15,686 bases of DNA from JAIOSM01 sp964593725 (GTDB taxonomy: Bacteria > Desulfobacterota > Desulfobacteria > Desulfobacterales > Desulfobacteraceae): assembly GCA_964593725.1 (NCBI GenBank), contig CAZQJS010000069.1, positions 1 through 15,686 on the forward strand, written 5' to 3'. The position numbers were made by a program, and so were the translations under genes. Within the stretch, counting starts at the first letter, position 1. Every line of letters starts with the position of its first letter. The notes below the pieces were generated by a model, which searched no databases, was not told where the DNA came from, and was given only the letters and a program-made list of their open reading frames with translations. Positions 7,499-14,078 of this stretch are shown piece by piece.

Positions 7499-8425
7499 TC
7501 ATGGAATAAAGAGCATCACACATGAAAGGGAAAAAAAAGAGAGGGCAGTTGAAAGCACTATGGCAGATGATGCAAGGTCAGTGTTGCTGTTCATCTGGGA
7601 TGACAGGACATATATGGATGTTGCTGTTGGCAGGGAGAAAAAAATCATGCCTGTTTTAAAGGCAGCTCCTGATACACCAAAAAAGTAAAGCGATGCAAAC
7701 CCTGATAAAGGGAAAATGATCAGTTTGAATATGGAACTTACAATTGACAGATTCATGTAATCCTTTAATTTCCCAAAGGTGAATGATCCGCCAATGGAGA
7801 TCAGTGCCAGGGGAAGAGATGCAGTTGAGATCAGGTGAAAAAAGTTTGAAATAAATTCTGGAAATTCTAAGCTGGTGCCTGAAAAAATAAGCCCTCCTGC
7901 ACAGGCAATGATCAGAGGATTTTTCACAATGGAGCCTGCCATGGTACTGATTCTGCTCTTTTCTGTGCCGTCTGCAGATAAATCCCCTGAATACCAGGAG
8001 AGCAGTGAGATGGATAGAATATTTATTATGGGTATGGAAAAGGATATGATAATACCGAAAAGACGTATCCCTTCATCACCAAGGGCATTGATGATAACTG
8101 CAAAGCCTATATATGTATTGAACCTGAAACAGCTCTGGGAAAAACTGCCTGCATCAAAGTCCCTGACCTTGAATATAATAATATAAAAGGTGCTTAAGGC
8201 AAAGATAAAAACAATGGTAAAAAGGGATGCATAAATAATGTTAAAATCAAACCCTGCTTTATTACTGCTTGCACCGATTTTCCAGAAAAGCATGGTTGGA
8301 AAAAATATAAAATAGATCAATCTGTCTGATATGTTGAGAAACCCATCATTTATAAATTTTGTCTGTTTCAGAATTCTGCCTGTTATTATCATGGCAAAAA
8401 CCGGAAAGATACTGTTCAGAATCAT
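7499..8425 (-). CDS. AEC-family (auxin efflux carrier-like) permease
   Basis: This 308-residue inner-membrane protein, about 310 residues being usual for the family, has roughly ten hydrophobic segments split by a charged central loop (about 140-165). The N-terminal pattern (LNSIFPVFAMIITGRILKQ) and the NxYIGFAVIINALG segment are typical of the AEC/PIN-like carriers. Family knowledge: bacterial members carry small organic acids such as malate or malonate, often by proton- or ion-coupled exchange. The gene is in line with the SDR, ThDP and BASS genes but 196 bp upstream of SDR, with a separate promoter between. It may therefore be a companion transporter rather than a strict operon member. AAGGA lies about 6 nt before ATG. 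I see no clear promoter of its own. The substrate is not readable. Confidence 0.85.
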   Translation of the reverse strand: MILNSIFPVFAMIITGRILKQTKFINDGFLNISDRLIYFIFFPTMLFWKIGASSNKAGFDFNIIYASLFTIVFIFALSTFYIIIFKVRDFDAGSFSQSCFRFNTYIGFAVIINALGDEGIRLFGIIISFSIPIINILSISLLSWYSGDLSADGTEKSRISTMAGSIVKNPLIIACAGGLIFSGTSLEFPEFISNFFHLISTASLPLALISIGGSFTFGKLKDYMNLSIVSSIFKLIIFPLSGFASLYFFGVSGAAFKTGMIFFSLPTATSIYVLSSQMNSNTDLASSAIVLSTALSFFSLSCVMLFIP

Positions 8426-8551
8426 TCACAATCCTTTGGAATTTGTTTTATCTATACAGGGAAGGTACAGGTAAAGGGATGAAAAAAGCAAGAATTAAAT
8501 TGGTTTTAGAACATAGCCCCCATGGATAAGACAGGGGCAAAGATTGATAAA

Positions 8552-8587
8552 GCATGGCCGGACAGGCCTGTGGCTGCCGGGCCATGC
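8552..8587 (-). terminator. Hairpin terminator after the B12-regulated porin gene
   Basis: GCATGGCC (8552-8559) and GGCCATGC (8580-8587) form a perfect 8-bp GC-rich stem, extendable by CCGG pairs with a bulge. It lies 33 bp past the porin stop codon. On the minus strand it is followed by TTTATCAATCTTT, a moderately T-rich tail. It separates the porin unit from the downstream AEC gene. Confidence 0.6.
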
Positions 8588-8619
8588 TTGTTATATTGCG
8601 GGTTTATTAAAGATATCCA

Positions 8620-9753
8620 TCAGAATTCAATGGCAAGCTGTGCAAAGAATTCATCAAGATCATCGTCTGCAATACTGCCGCTTGAACGTTCAAATGCACT
8701 TTTTCTGTACTCAAGGGAGAAGTTGCATGCAAAACTTTCCCGGGAAAAAATTGTATAGGTAGCGCCCAGGCTGAGCCTGTATTCCAGGTGTCCATCCTGA
8801 TCACCGCTCTCATCGTCATTAAATCCTTCATACCTTACAGCAGCAATGAGTGGATCAATGATCTGGTAACCCAGGGCAAAGAACCATGCTGACTCGTCAT
8901 ACTCTTTGTTATCTGTAAAATGTTTTTCCCTGTTCAGGGCGGTAATGTATTCCCCGTCAATTATGAATTGTGCAATCTCATAATGAACAGATAGCCCTGC
9001 AGTGGTATTCCGGTCATCATCACCTGTTTCAGAGTTGAAGTATGTCGCAATGGTCAGGTTCTCAATGGGTTCCATGGTGATATTAAAGATAAATGAATTT
9101 ACTTTGTCAGCAGGTTTATATCCAGGGGTATTATCCCGTATAAACCCGTATCCTGCACCTGATGCCTTGTCAATCAGCACCTCACCTTTATAAATAGTTG
9201 CTGAAATATCCAATCCCAGTGGTTCCAGCAGTGCTCCCACAGTTGCCCCTGCCTTGTTGATTTCATACATCTCACAGGTTATGGGATCATTGATCAGCTG
9301 GCTTTCAAACAGGCCAAAGGGCTGTGCCCTTTTACCGCCAACAAAATAGACTGGAAACCCCTGCTTCTGGATGGTGAAAAAAGCCTCATCCCAGAAGATA
9401 TTGGCATTTGCATCAAGGTTTTCACCCTTTAAAAGAAGGTTGGCTGTAACATATTTGTGCAGCACTGCTTCAAGACCGAGCTCCACAGTGCCCACATCAA
9501 GATCAGATGATGAGCCATTGCTTGAGCTGTCAGCAATATTATCATCTCTGGTATAGCTGTAATCAAGCTCAATCTTACCTGACAGGGTGATCCTGTCTGT
9601 GATCTGCCCCAGGGCTTTTGGACCTGACTGGGATTTTTTTTCAAGTTCAGCTATTCGTTTTTCAAGTTCAGCATTTGTTGCTGCCAGAACAGGTTGTAAC
9701 CCGGTTGCAATAAGAAATATAATGGTGATAACACTGGATAAAAAATTCTTCAT
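8620..9753 (-). CDS. Outer-membrane porin, LbtU-like, under a cobalamin riboswitch
   Basis: This 377-residue protein has a signal peptide (1-24; hydrophobic core, cleavage likely after PVLA). A short coiled coil follows (NAELEKRIAELEKK, about 27-40), then about 330 residues of alternating polar/aromatic beta-strand sequence ending in IEF. The terminal phenylalanine is the usual outer-membrane insertion signal. The overall plan, coiled coil plus a 16- to 18-strand-sized barrel, matches LbtU-type siderophore porins. I see no TonB box or plug domain. I place the start at the ATG at 9753, with GGGAGG 4 nt upstream. An in-frame TTG 12 nt further up would lie within that ribosome site. A cobalamin riboswitch and terminator occupy its leader, so expression should fall when B12 is plentiful. 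Inference: uptake of corrinoid, cobalt or a cobalt complex. The cargo is unproven. Confidence 0.8.
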   Translation of the reverse strand: MKNFLSSVITIIFLIATGLQPVLAATNAELEKRIAELEKKSQSGPKALGQITDRITLSGKIELDYSYTRDDNIADSSSNGSSSDLDVGTVELGLEAVLHKYVTANLLLKGENLDANANIFWDEAFFTIQKQGFPVYFVGGKRAQPFGLFESQLINDPITCEMYEINKAGATVGALLEPLGLDISATIYKGEVLIDKASGAGYGFIRDNTPGYKPADKVNSFIFNITMEPIENLTIATYFNSETGDDDRNTTAGLSVHYEIAQFIIDGEYITALNREKHFTDNKEYDESAWFFALGYQIIDPLIAAVRYEGFNDDESGDQDGHLEYRLSLGATYTIFSRESFACNFSLEYRKSAFERSSGSIADDDLDEFFAQLAIEF

Positions 9754-9785
9754 TTTTCCTCCCAAAAAGTAATGGTTCTGGTCCG

Positions 9786-9822
9786 GAAAAACAAATCCCG
9801 AACCGATTATATCGATCCGGGG
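9786..9822 (-). terminator. Riboswitch expression-platform terminator
   Basis: On the minus strand CCCCGGATCGAT pairs imperfectly with ATCGGTTCGGG (9822-9797; two internal mismatches), followed by ATTTGTTTTT. It lies between the riboswitch aptamer and the porin start, where an intrinsic terminator would be expected in a transcription-controlling cobalamin riboswitch. Confidence 0.55.
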
Positions 9823-9879
9823 TATCCCAGTTTTTACTCAGGATCATACAGCATTTCTTTTCCGTAGAAATACTATAAT

Positions 9880-10046
9880 TGCACAGGCAGGTCTTCTGAC
9901 TTTCAGATCACTCTACTCACCGCGCCTTCCCATTTTTTCAAACAGTGACACAATTTGCGGTTTTCGTCCCTGAATACAGCGGCGGGTCCGTCCCTGAATC
10001 TAACAGGGTTCCCTATTAAGCAGCTACTGCACCTGGACAGGCTTTT
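9880..10046 (-). ncRNA. Cobalamin riboswitch
   Basis: On the minus strand the conserved blocks appear in order: CCAGGTGC near 10034 (P1/P2 side), TAGGGAACCCTGTTAGATTC, GGACCCGCCGCTGTA (complement of 9975-9989), GTGTCACTG, TGGGAAGGCGC and the B12-box end AAGTCAGAAGACCTGCC (complement of 9886-9902). The AGGT/ACCT ends can pair to close P1. A promoter begins it (10054-10082) and a terminator follows (9786-9822), then the porin gene. Cobalamin riboswitches normally reduce downstream expression on binding adenosylcobalamin or another B12 form. Confidence 0.92.
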
Positions 10047-10053
10047 TCCAATT

Positions 10054-10082
10054 TTAATATTGTAAACAGATTAATAAGTCAA
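10054..10082 (-). promoter_or_regulatory. Sigma-70 promoter of the riboswitch-porin transcript
   Basis: On the minus strand TTGACT (10082-10077) and TATTAA (10059-10054) are separated by exactly 17 bp. The predicted start, around 10046-10048, falls right at the 5' edge of the riboswitch aptamer, which supports the assignment. Confidence 0.65.
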
Positions 10083-10180
10083 GTAAATTCTATAACCCCT
10101 TGTACTAATATATTGCTTTACAGCCTGATGGATCTTTGATAATTTTTCTGAATTAATGTAAGTTAAGAGTCGTATTTGGT

Positions 10181-10186
10181 TATAAT
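10181..10186 (+). promoter_or_regulatory. Possible -10 element for the MscS-like gene
   Basis: A perfect TATAAT stands 32 bp upstream of the MscS-like start codon, but no good -35 hexamer occurs at 16-18 bp spacing. The element could be chance in this AT-rich divergent spacer. Confidence 0.3.
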
Positions 10187-10218
10187 TATGAGAACAATAA
10201 TAGATATACAGGAATAAA

Positions 10219-11325
10219 ATGGGACTTGAAAAAGAAAAATTAATCGAATTGTTATCAAAGGTGGCCCCGAATCATTATGTCCAGGCTTTATTGATTATTT
10301 TTATTTTTGTCTGTTTTGCAAAAATCATTGACTTGTTCATATGCCGTTTTTTGAGAAAGTGGATTCAAAAGACAAAAATGGAAATGGATGACAAAATCAT
10401 TGATATTGTCCACAAACCCCTTTTTCTTATTACAATATTGTTTGGGCTTGGTTTTGCTGTGGAGAGGCTGGATTTAAGCACTAATACCAGTTTTATTATT
10501 CTGGGCTCCATTAAAACCATGGTAATACTTTTATGCTCAATGGCAGTCACGCGCATTGCAAAGGTTTTCCTCAACCTGCTCAGCCATGACAGGAACCGGT
10601 TTAAGTTTATTCAGCAGAGTACACTTGCACTGTTTGACAATCTTTTAGTAATAGTCATGACCGGCCTTGCAATTTATATTGTTTTCCTTGTATGGCACAT
10701 TGATCTTACAGCCTGGGTAGCTTCTGCCGGAATACTGGGACTTGCAATCTCCTTTGCTGCAAAGGATACACTTGCAAATCTTTTTTCCGGTGTATTTATC
10801 CTGGCTGATGCACCCTATAAACTGGGTGATTTTATTGTGCTTGATTCAGGAGAACGCGGTGAGGTGACCAACATAGGCATCAGGAGCACACGGCTTTTGA
10901 CACGTTCCGATGTGGAGATCACAGTACCCAATTCAATCATGGGCAATGCAAGGATTGTGAATGAAGCCGGGGGAAGGCATGAAAAGTTTCGTATTTCTGT
11001 GAAGGTGGGAGTTGCCTATGGCTCAGATATTGACAAAGTCCATGCTGTTCTTATTGATGTTGCAAAGCAGAACAACGATGTGTGTAAAACTCCTGAACCC
11101 AGGGTCAGGTTCCGAACTTTTGGTCCGTCAAGCCTGGATCAGGAACTGCAATGCTGGGTACCAAAACCCGTGTTCAGGGGCAGGGTAATCCATGCTCTTA
11201 ACACTAGTGTTTATAAACGTTTTATCAAGGAAGGCATTAAGATACCATTTCCCCAGAGGGATGTTCATATTCAGACCGATTCTGATACATCAAATTCAGG
11301 AAGTTTTTCAAAATCAATATCTTGA
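10219..11325 (+). CDS. MscS-family mechanosensitive ion channel
   Basis: This 368-residue inner-membrane protein has hydrophobic helices at about 22-44, 66-82, 92-112 and 139-159. The pore-lining TM3-like helix follows (WVASAGILGLAISFAAKDT, about 166-184), then the conserved beta domain (NLFSGVFILADAPYKLGDFI to VPNSIMG, 187-241) and a C-terminal alpha/beta domain. These match the MscS core. The two extra N-terminal helices make it longer than E. coli MscS (286 residues). Family knowledge: such channels open under membrane tension to release solutes on osmotic downshock. AGGA precedes the ATG by about 6 nt. It is transcribed alone, divergent from the B12-porin unit. Its last 18 codons overlap the 3' end of the convergent ATC-hydrolase-like gene, with no terminator visible between them. 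Confidence 0.9.
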   Translation: MGLEKEKLIELLSKVAPNHYVQALLIIFIFVCFAKIIDLFICRFLRKWIQKTKMEMDDKIIDIVHKPLFLITILFGLGFAVERLDLSTNTSFIILGSIKTMVILLCSMAVTRIAKVFLNLLSHDRNRFKFIQQSTLALFDNLLVIVMTGLAIYIVFLVWHIDLTAWVASAGILGLAISFAAKDTLANLFSGVFILADAPYKLGDFIVLDSGERGEVTNIGIRSTRLLTRSDVEITVPNSIMGNARIVNEAGGRHEKFRISVKVGVAYGSDIDKVHAVLIDVAKQNNDVCKTPEPRVRFRTFGPSSLDQELQCWVPKPVFRGRVIHALNTSVYKRFIKEGIKIPFPQRDVHIQTDSDTSNSGSFSKSIS

Positions 11326-12002
11326 AGTTTTGTAACCTCTGCAGCATCGGTTTTGGAAAAAAACGAAGAAAAACAGGAAAGTGCCCCCTGGATGATTCCA
11401 TCGGCCCTGCTGCCAAGCTCTTTTTTTATAAGCACGCCCATGGTTTTATAAAGGTGAGCTGTATGGTAGCTCCAGGGCATTACTGCTGATTTTCCCGGCC
11501 TGATCTTTTTTTTATATAAAAGGAAGAGCGCATTAAACAATGAGAGCCGTGCCCCTTTAAAAACAAAATCGCATAAACCTCCTCCATTGGTTCTGGTGGA
11601 ATGAATCTCTATTTCAAGATCCGGATTAAATCCCTTAACAAGGGCAGCATCAATCTCCATGCAGAAATATTTCCCGTATTTAATCAGATTATGCTCTTCC
11701 CAAATACTATGCCAAGGGCATTTAAATATGTTGACCCTGGCATGGGGGTTTTTTGTCAGAAATCTGATCTCCATTGCATCTTTCGGAACCCTCCATTCAC
11801 AATAGGCAAGATAGTTGTCCATGGTAAGATCATGGCCGTTGTTCAAGGCCCGCATGGCCATTCTTTTTCCCCTCTGACGTCCGTATTCCAGAACAGCTCT
11901 CCTTAATAAAGGGCCCCCGTTTTTTTCTCCGATTTCATTGATGACTTTTTCTGCAATGCATGCAAAAAGGATTGCATGGTGTTTTTCCGTTAAATGAGCC
12001 AT
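11271..12002 (-). CDS. L-2-amino-thiazoline-4-carboxylate hydrolase-family protein
   Basis: This 243-residue soluble protein lacks a signal peptide. It resembles the ATC hydrolase-like family (PF14196): an N-terminal helical segment with EYGRQRGKRMA (39-49), a central alpha/beta part with conserved CPWHSIWEE, YGKYFC.EID and FNPDLEIEIHSTRTNGGG.C.F. Several cysteines and a His-Ser pair lie where the family is conserved. Family knowledge: the founding enzyme opens the ring of a thiazoline amino acid in Pseudomonas cysteine formation. Most anaerobe homologues are uncharacterised, so the reaction here is open. It starts 3 bp after the stop of the molybdopterin-binding gene in the same direction, so it is the last gene of the FmdE operon. 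No close Shine-Dalgarno is seen, which suggests translational coupling. Its 3' end overlaps the convergent MscS-like gene by 55 bp. Confidence 0.7.
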   Translation of the reverse strand: MAHLTEKHHAILFACIAEKVINEIGEKNGGPLLRRAVLEYGRQRGKRMAMRALNNGHDLTMDNYLAYCEWRVPKDAMEIRFLTKNPHARVNIFKCPWHSIWEEHNLIKYGKYFCMEIDAALVKGFNPDLEIEIHSTRTNGGGLCDFVFKGARLSLFNALFLLYKKKIRPGKSAVMPWSYHTAHLYKTMGVLIKKELGSRADGIIQGALSCFSSFFSKTDAAEVTKLQDIDFEKLPEFDVSESV

Positions 12003-12005
12003 GGT

Positions 12006-13058
12006 CTATGCTTTTCCAAAGGGGCACATGGGGAATGTGCATGGAGTGCAGTTGTGACATAATCCGCCATGGCAGAGTTCTGCAAGTTCTCTTCTGCCGG
12101 GCCTTTCCCCGGCCATGATCCTGGGGAGAATCAGGTCAAAAATGGTTGTTCTGTGATAAAGCCCGCAGGCTGGAATACCCATTACAGATACAGCTCCGGA
12201 ATATCCCAGAAGAAACATGGCACCTGGCAGTACAGCTGCTGAATAGTGTACCTGGTCAAATCCCGCTCCTTCTATGCCGGCCCGTGTGACATCATCAGGA
12301 TCCACTGACATGCCGCCGGTTGTTATGATAAGATCAGTATCTTTTTTCAGGTACTCTTTAACCTTGTCTGCTATCATGTCACGGTTGTCAGGCAGAATAA
12401 TACTCTCTTCAAGACTTGCCCCAAGATCAGTAATCTTTTTTTCAACAATGGTCCTGAACCTGTCTTTTATAAGTCCTTTGTATACTTCATTGCCTGTGAT
12501 TATAAGCCTTGTCTTTAAAGGACTGAACACTTTTACCGAGAATATGGGATAGTTTTTTTCTGCACTCCTGACAGCCTTTTCAAGTTCATCTTTCTCCATG
12601 ACCAGGGGGATTGCCCTGGTTGCAGCAAGGCTCTGGTTTTTTTTTACACATGTATTGTTGTGAATACTTGCACACATAACATCTTCAATCATATTAAAAT
12701 CAATGAGTGCATCAGTGTTGACCTTTAAAAGGCCGGGATAGGCAGCCTTCAGTTCGAGTTTGCCCTCAACAGGTTCCCGGGAAAATATTACCCCGGGGCC
12801 TGCAAGGGCAGATGCAAGAAGGGCTGCTGCATCGTCTTCATGTATCTGGTTCTCTTTAATGTCAAGGACATAGAGTCTGTTTTTTCCCATGCGCATGAGA
12901 CGGCATAAATCTTCTGTTTTAACCTTGTGCCCCTTTTTAAAGGCCGGTTTCTTGGATTTACCCGGTATAACCTCTGTCATGTCATGGGCAAGGGTTGTGC
13001 CCACAGCCTGAGAAACGGGTATTGTTTTAAATGAAAAGGCGGTTGTCTGTTTACACAT
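12006..13058 (-). CDS. MoeA/MogA-fold molybdopterin-binding protein with cysteine-rich tail
   Basis: This 350-residue protein has a divergent N-terminal region (1-175). The MoCF-biosynthesis/molybdopterin-binding domain (about 180-320) follows, with ITGNEVYKG (187-195), TTGGMSVDPDD (246-256) and VMGIPACGLYHRT (292-304). It ends in a compact cysteine tail: Cys329, 334, 337, 340 and 345 in CHGGLCHNCTPCTFPMCPFGK. MoeA normally has GGxSxGD where this has GGMSVDPDD, and the tail is not part of MoeA. I therefore favour a binding, insertion or sensing protein over plain MoeA. I set the start at ATG 13058 because AGGGAG lies 6 nt upstream; a longer frame to 13127 would overlap FmdE by 77 bp. With this start the two genes share 8 bp, a classic coupled junction. 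The tail could bind an Fe-S cluster or zinc (inference). Confidence 0.8.
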   Translation of the reverse strand: MCKQTTAFSFKTIPVSQAVGTTLAHDMTEVIPGKSKKPAFKKGHKVKTEDLCRLMRMGKNRLYVLDIKENQIHEDDAAALLASALAGPGVIFSREPVEGKLELKAAYPGLLKVNTDALIDFNMIEDVMCASIHNNTCVKKNQSLAATRAIPLVMEKDELEKAVRSAEKNYPIFSVKVFSPLKTRLIITGNEVYKGLIKDRFRTIVEKKITDLGASLEESIILPDNRDMIADKVKEYLKKDTDLIITTGGMSVDPDDVTRAGIEGAGFDQVHYSAAVLPGAMFLLGYSGAVSVMGIPACGLYHRTTIFDLILPRIMAGERPGRRELAELCHGGLCHNCTPCTFPMCPFGKA

Positions 13059-13671
13059 GCTTTTCTCCCTCTGCTGCAGCAGGTCTGTAATAAGCTCCAA
13101 AGGCACAGGCTCTGCAAAGAATCTCATTGTTTTTTAAAACCTCACGTTTATCCCTGACAACTGTATTGCACCTTGCACATACAGCCTTGAATTCTGTGGG
13201 GCCCGGCATATCACAGCCGGGTATGTCAACCAGAACCTGTTCAATGTTAAAAAGCTCATCAATACTCATCTTTTTATATCCTTGAATCTGCTGATCCACT
13301 TTATTTTTAATGCCAGGCGCGTATAGCACAGCAAGTTTTCTTGATTCTTCAGTGGAGACAATTCTGAATGCTTTTTTTGTTTCAAGGTTGACAAAGGTTG
13401 CAGCCATTATTCCATTGTCCACAAATTTCAGTGAGCGCCTTCCAAGTTTTGCACCTGTTACATATGATATTGCATCGGTTGCACATCTGTCTATTTCAAC
13501 ATAAACAATGAGTTTTTTTATCTGGGGCAGACAGGAAGGATTATCAAGTCCGATGAGATTGCAGCCAAGCATTGCCATCCTGACTCCTACCACCTGGCCC
13601 GGGCAGAGATGGCCGTGGGCCCTGGCAGATTCCTTAAGTAATGTTTCAAAATCTTCCATTTTATTTCCCAT
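13051..13671 (-). CDS. fmdE: FmdE-family protein with C-terminal zinc finger
   Basis: This 206-residue cytoplasmic protein has an FmdE domain (about 8-150) with the signature HGHLCPGQ (19-26) and a second conserved site EIDRCATDAI (59-68). A four-cysteine zinc-finger-like module follows (Cys165, Cys168, Cys186, Cys189; CARC...CRAC). Family knowledge: FmdE was named for co-occurrence with molybdenum formylmethanofuran dehydrogenase; many bacterial copies sit near molybdenum or tungsten enzymes and their exact role is unknown. It is the first gene of a tightly spaced operon with a molybdopterin-binding protein and an ATC-hydrolase-like protein, which supports a molybdenum/tungsten cofactor role. 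No strong Shine-Dalgarno precedes ATG 13671. The in-frame ATG at 13659 (MEDFETLL) has a weak GGGAAA ahead and is an alternative start. Confidence 0.88.
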   Translation of the reverse strand: MGNKMEDFETLLKESARAHGHLCPGQVVGVRMAMLGCNLIGLDNPSCLPQIKKLIVYVEIDRCATDAISYVTGAKLGRRSLKFVDNGIMAATFVNLETKKAFRIVSTEESRKLAVLYAPGIKNKVDQQIQGYKKMSIDELFNIEQVLVDIPGCDMPGPTEFKAVCARCNTVVRDKREVLKNNEILCRACAFGAYYRPAAAEGEKHV

Positions 13672-13686
13672 GGTTTGGATTTAAAC

Positions 13687-13732
13687 TTTTCCCTTGACCT
13701 TATGTTAGATTTAACATAAGGTCAAGGGAAAA
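13687..13732. promoter_or_regulatory. 46-bp palindrome between FmdE and the ModE-like gene
   Basis: The arms 13687-13707 and 13712-13732 are exact 21-bp reverse complements (TTTTCCCTTGACC...) around a 4-bp GATT centre. It lies 16 bp upstream of FmdE and 23 bp upstream of the divergent ModE-like gene. It is thus well placed as a shared operator. Each arm also carries TTGACC, which could serve as a -35 hexamer in both directions. It differs from the E. coli ModE site as I know it. Confidence 0.7.
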
Positions 13733-13754
13733 ATAAAAAAAGGGGAAAAAATAT

Positions 13755-14078
13755 ATGAGACTTAAGTCCAGTCAGTTGCTGGTCAATGATGACGGAGGAA
13801 TAATCATGGCTGCAGGAAGAATGAATATCCTTGCATCCATAGACAGGACAGGTTCCATCAACAGGACATCAAAGGAGATGAAAATGTCCTACAAAGCCGT
13901 CTGGAGCAAGATAAAATCCACGGAAAAAAATTTTGGAAAGCCTGTTGTACATGCTGACAGAAGAACTGGAACCAGGTTGACAAAGGCGGGCAGAGAACTC
14001 CTTGAAAAGTACAGCGAATTGAAGAAACGCTGCATTCAGGCAGATGATACAATCTTTGATGATATTTTTTCTTCCTAG
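13755..14078 (+). CDS. ModE-like winged-helix regulator without ligand domain
   Basis: This 107-residue DNA-binding protein matches the N-terminal domain of ModE and the LysR-type winged helix. The lead-in is IMAAGRMNILASIDRTGSI (17-35), then the recognition helix region TSKEMKMSYKAVWSKI (38-53), then the wing (VVHADRRTGTRLTKAGRELLEKY, 69-91). The C-terminal molbindin/TOBE domains that bind molybdate in full-length ModE are absent; the gene ends with a short acidic tail. It is divergent from the FmdE operon with a 46-bp palindrome between, so it probably regulates that operon and itself. GGGGAAA precedes the ATG by about 6-8 nt. Its stop codon overlaps that of the convergent sigma-54 activator by 4 bp. 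How it would sense metal is unknown; a partner such as the MoeA-like protein is one idea. Confidence 0.82.
   Translation: MRLKSSQLLVNDDGGIIMAAGRMNILASIDRTGSINRTSKEMKMSYKAVWSKIKSTEKNFGKPVVHADRRTGTRLTKAGRELLEKYSELKKRCIQADDTIFDDIFSS

Noticed and set aside
7416..7688. Plus-strand open frame of 90 codons reaching into the AEC-SDR gap
   Set aside because: Mostly antisense to the AEC permease and across the SDR promoter; no ribosome site and no recognisable domain.
9754..9765. TTG start giving the porin four extra N-terminal residues
   Set aside because: That TTG is part of the TTGGGAGG ribosome site for the ATG at 9753, which begins a normal signal peptide.
13059..13127. Longer N-terminus for the MoeA-like protein
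   Set aside because: It would overlap FmdE by 77 bp and lacks a ribosome site, whereas ATG 13058 has AGGGAG 6 nt upstream.
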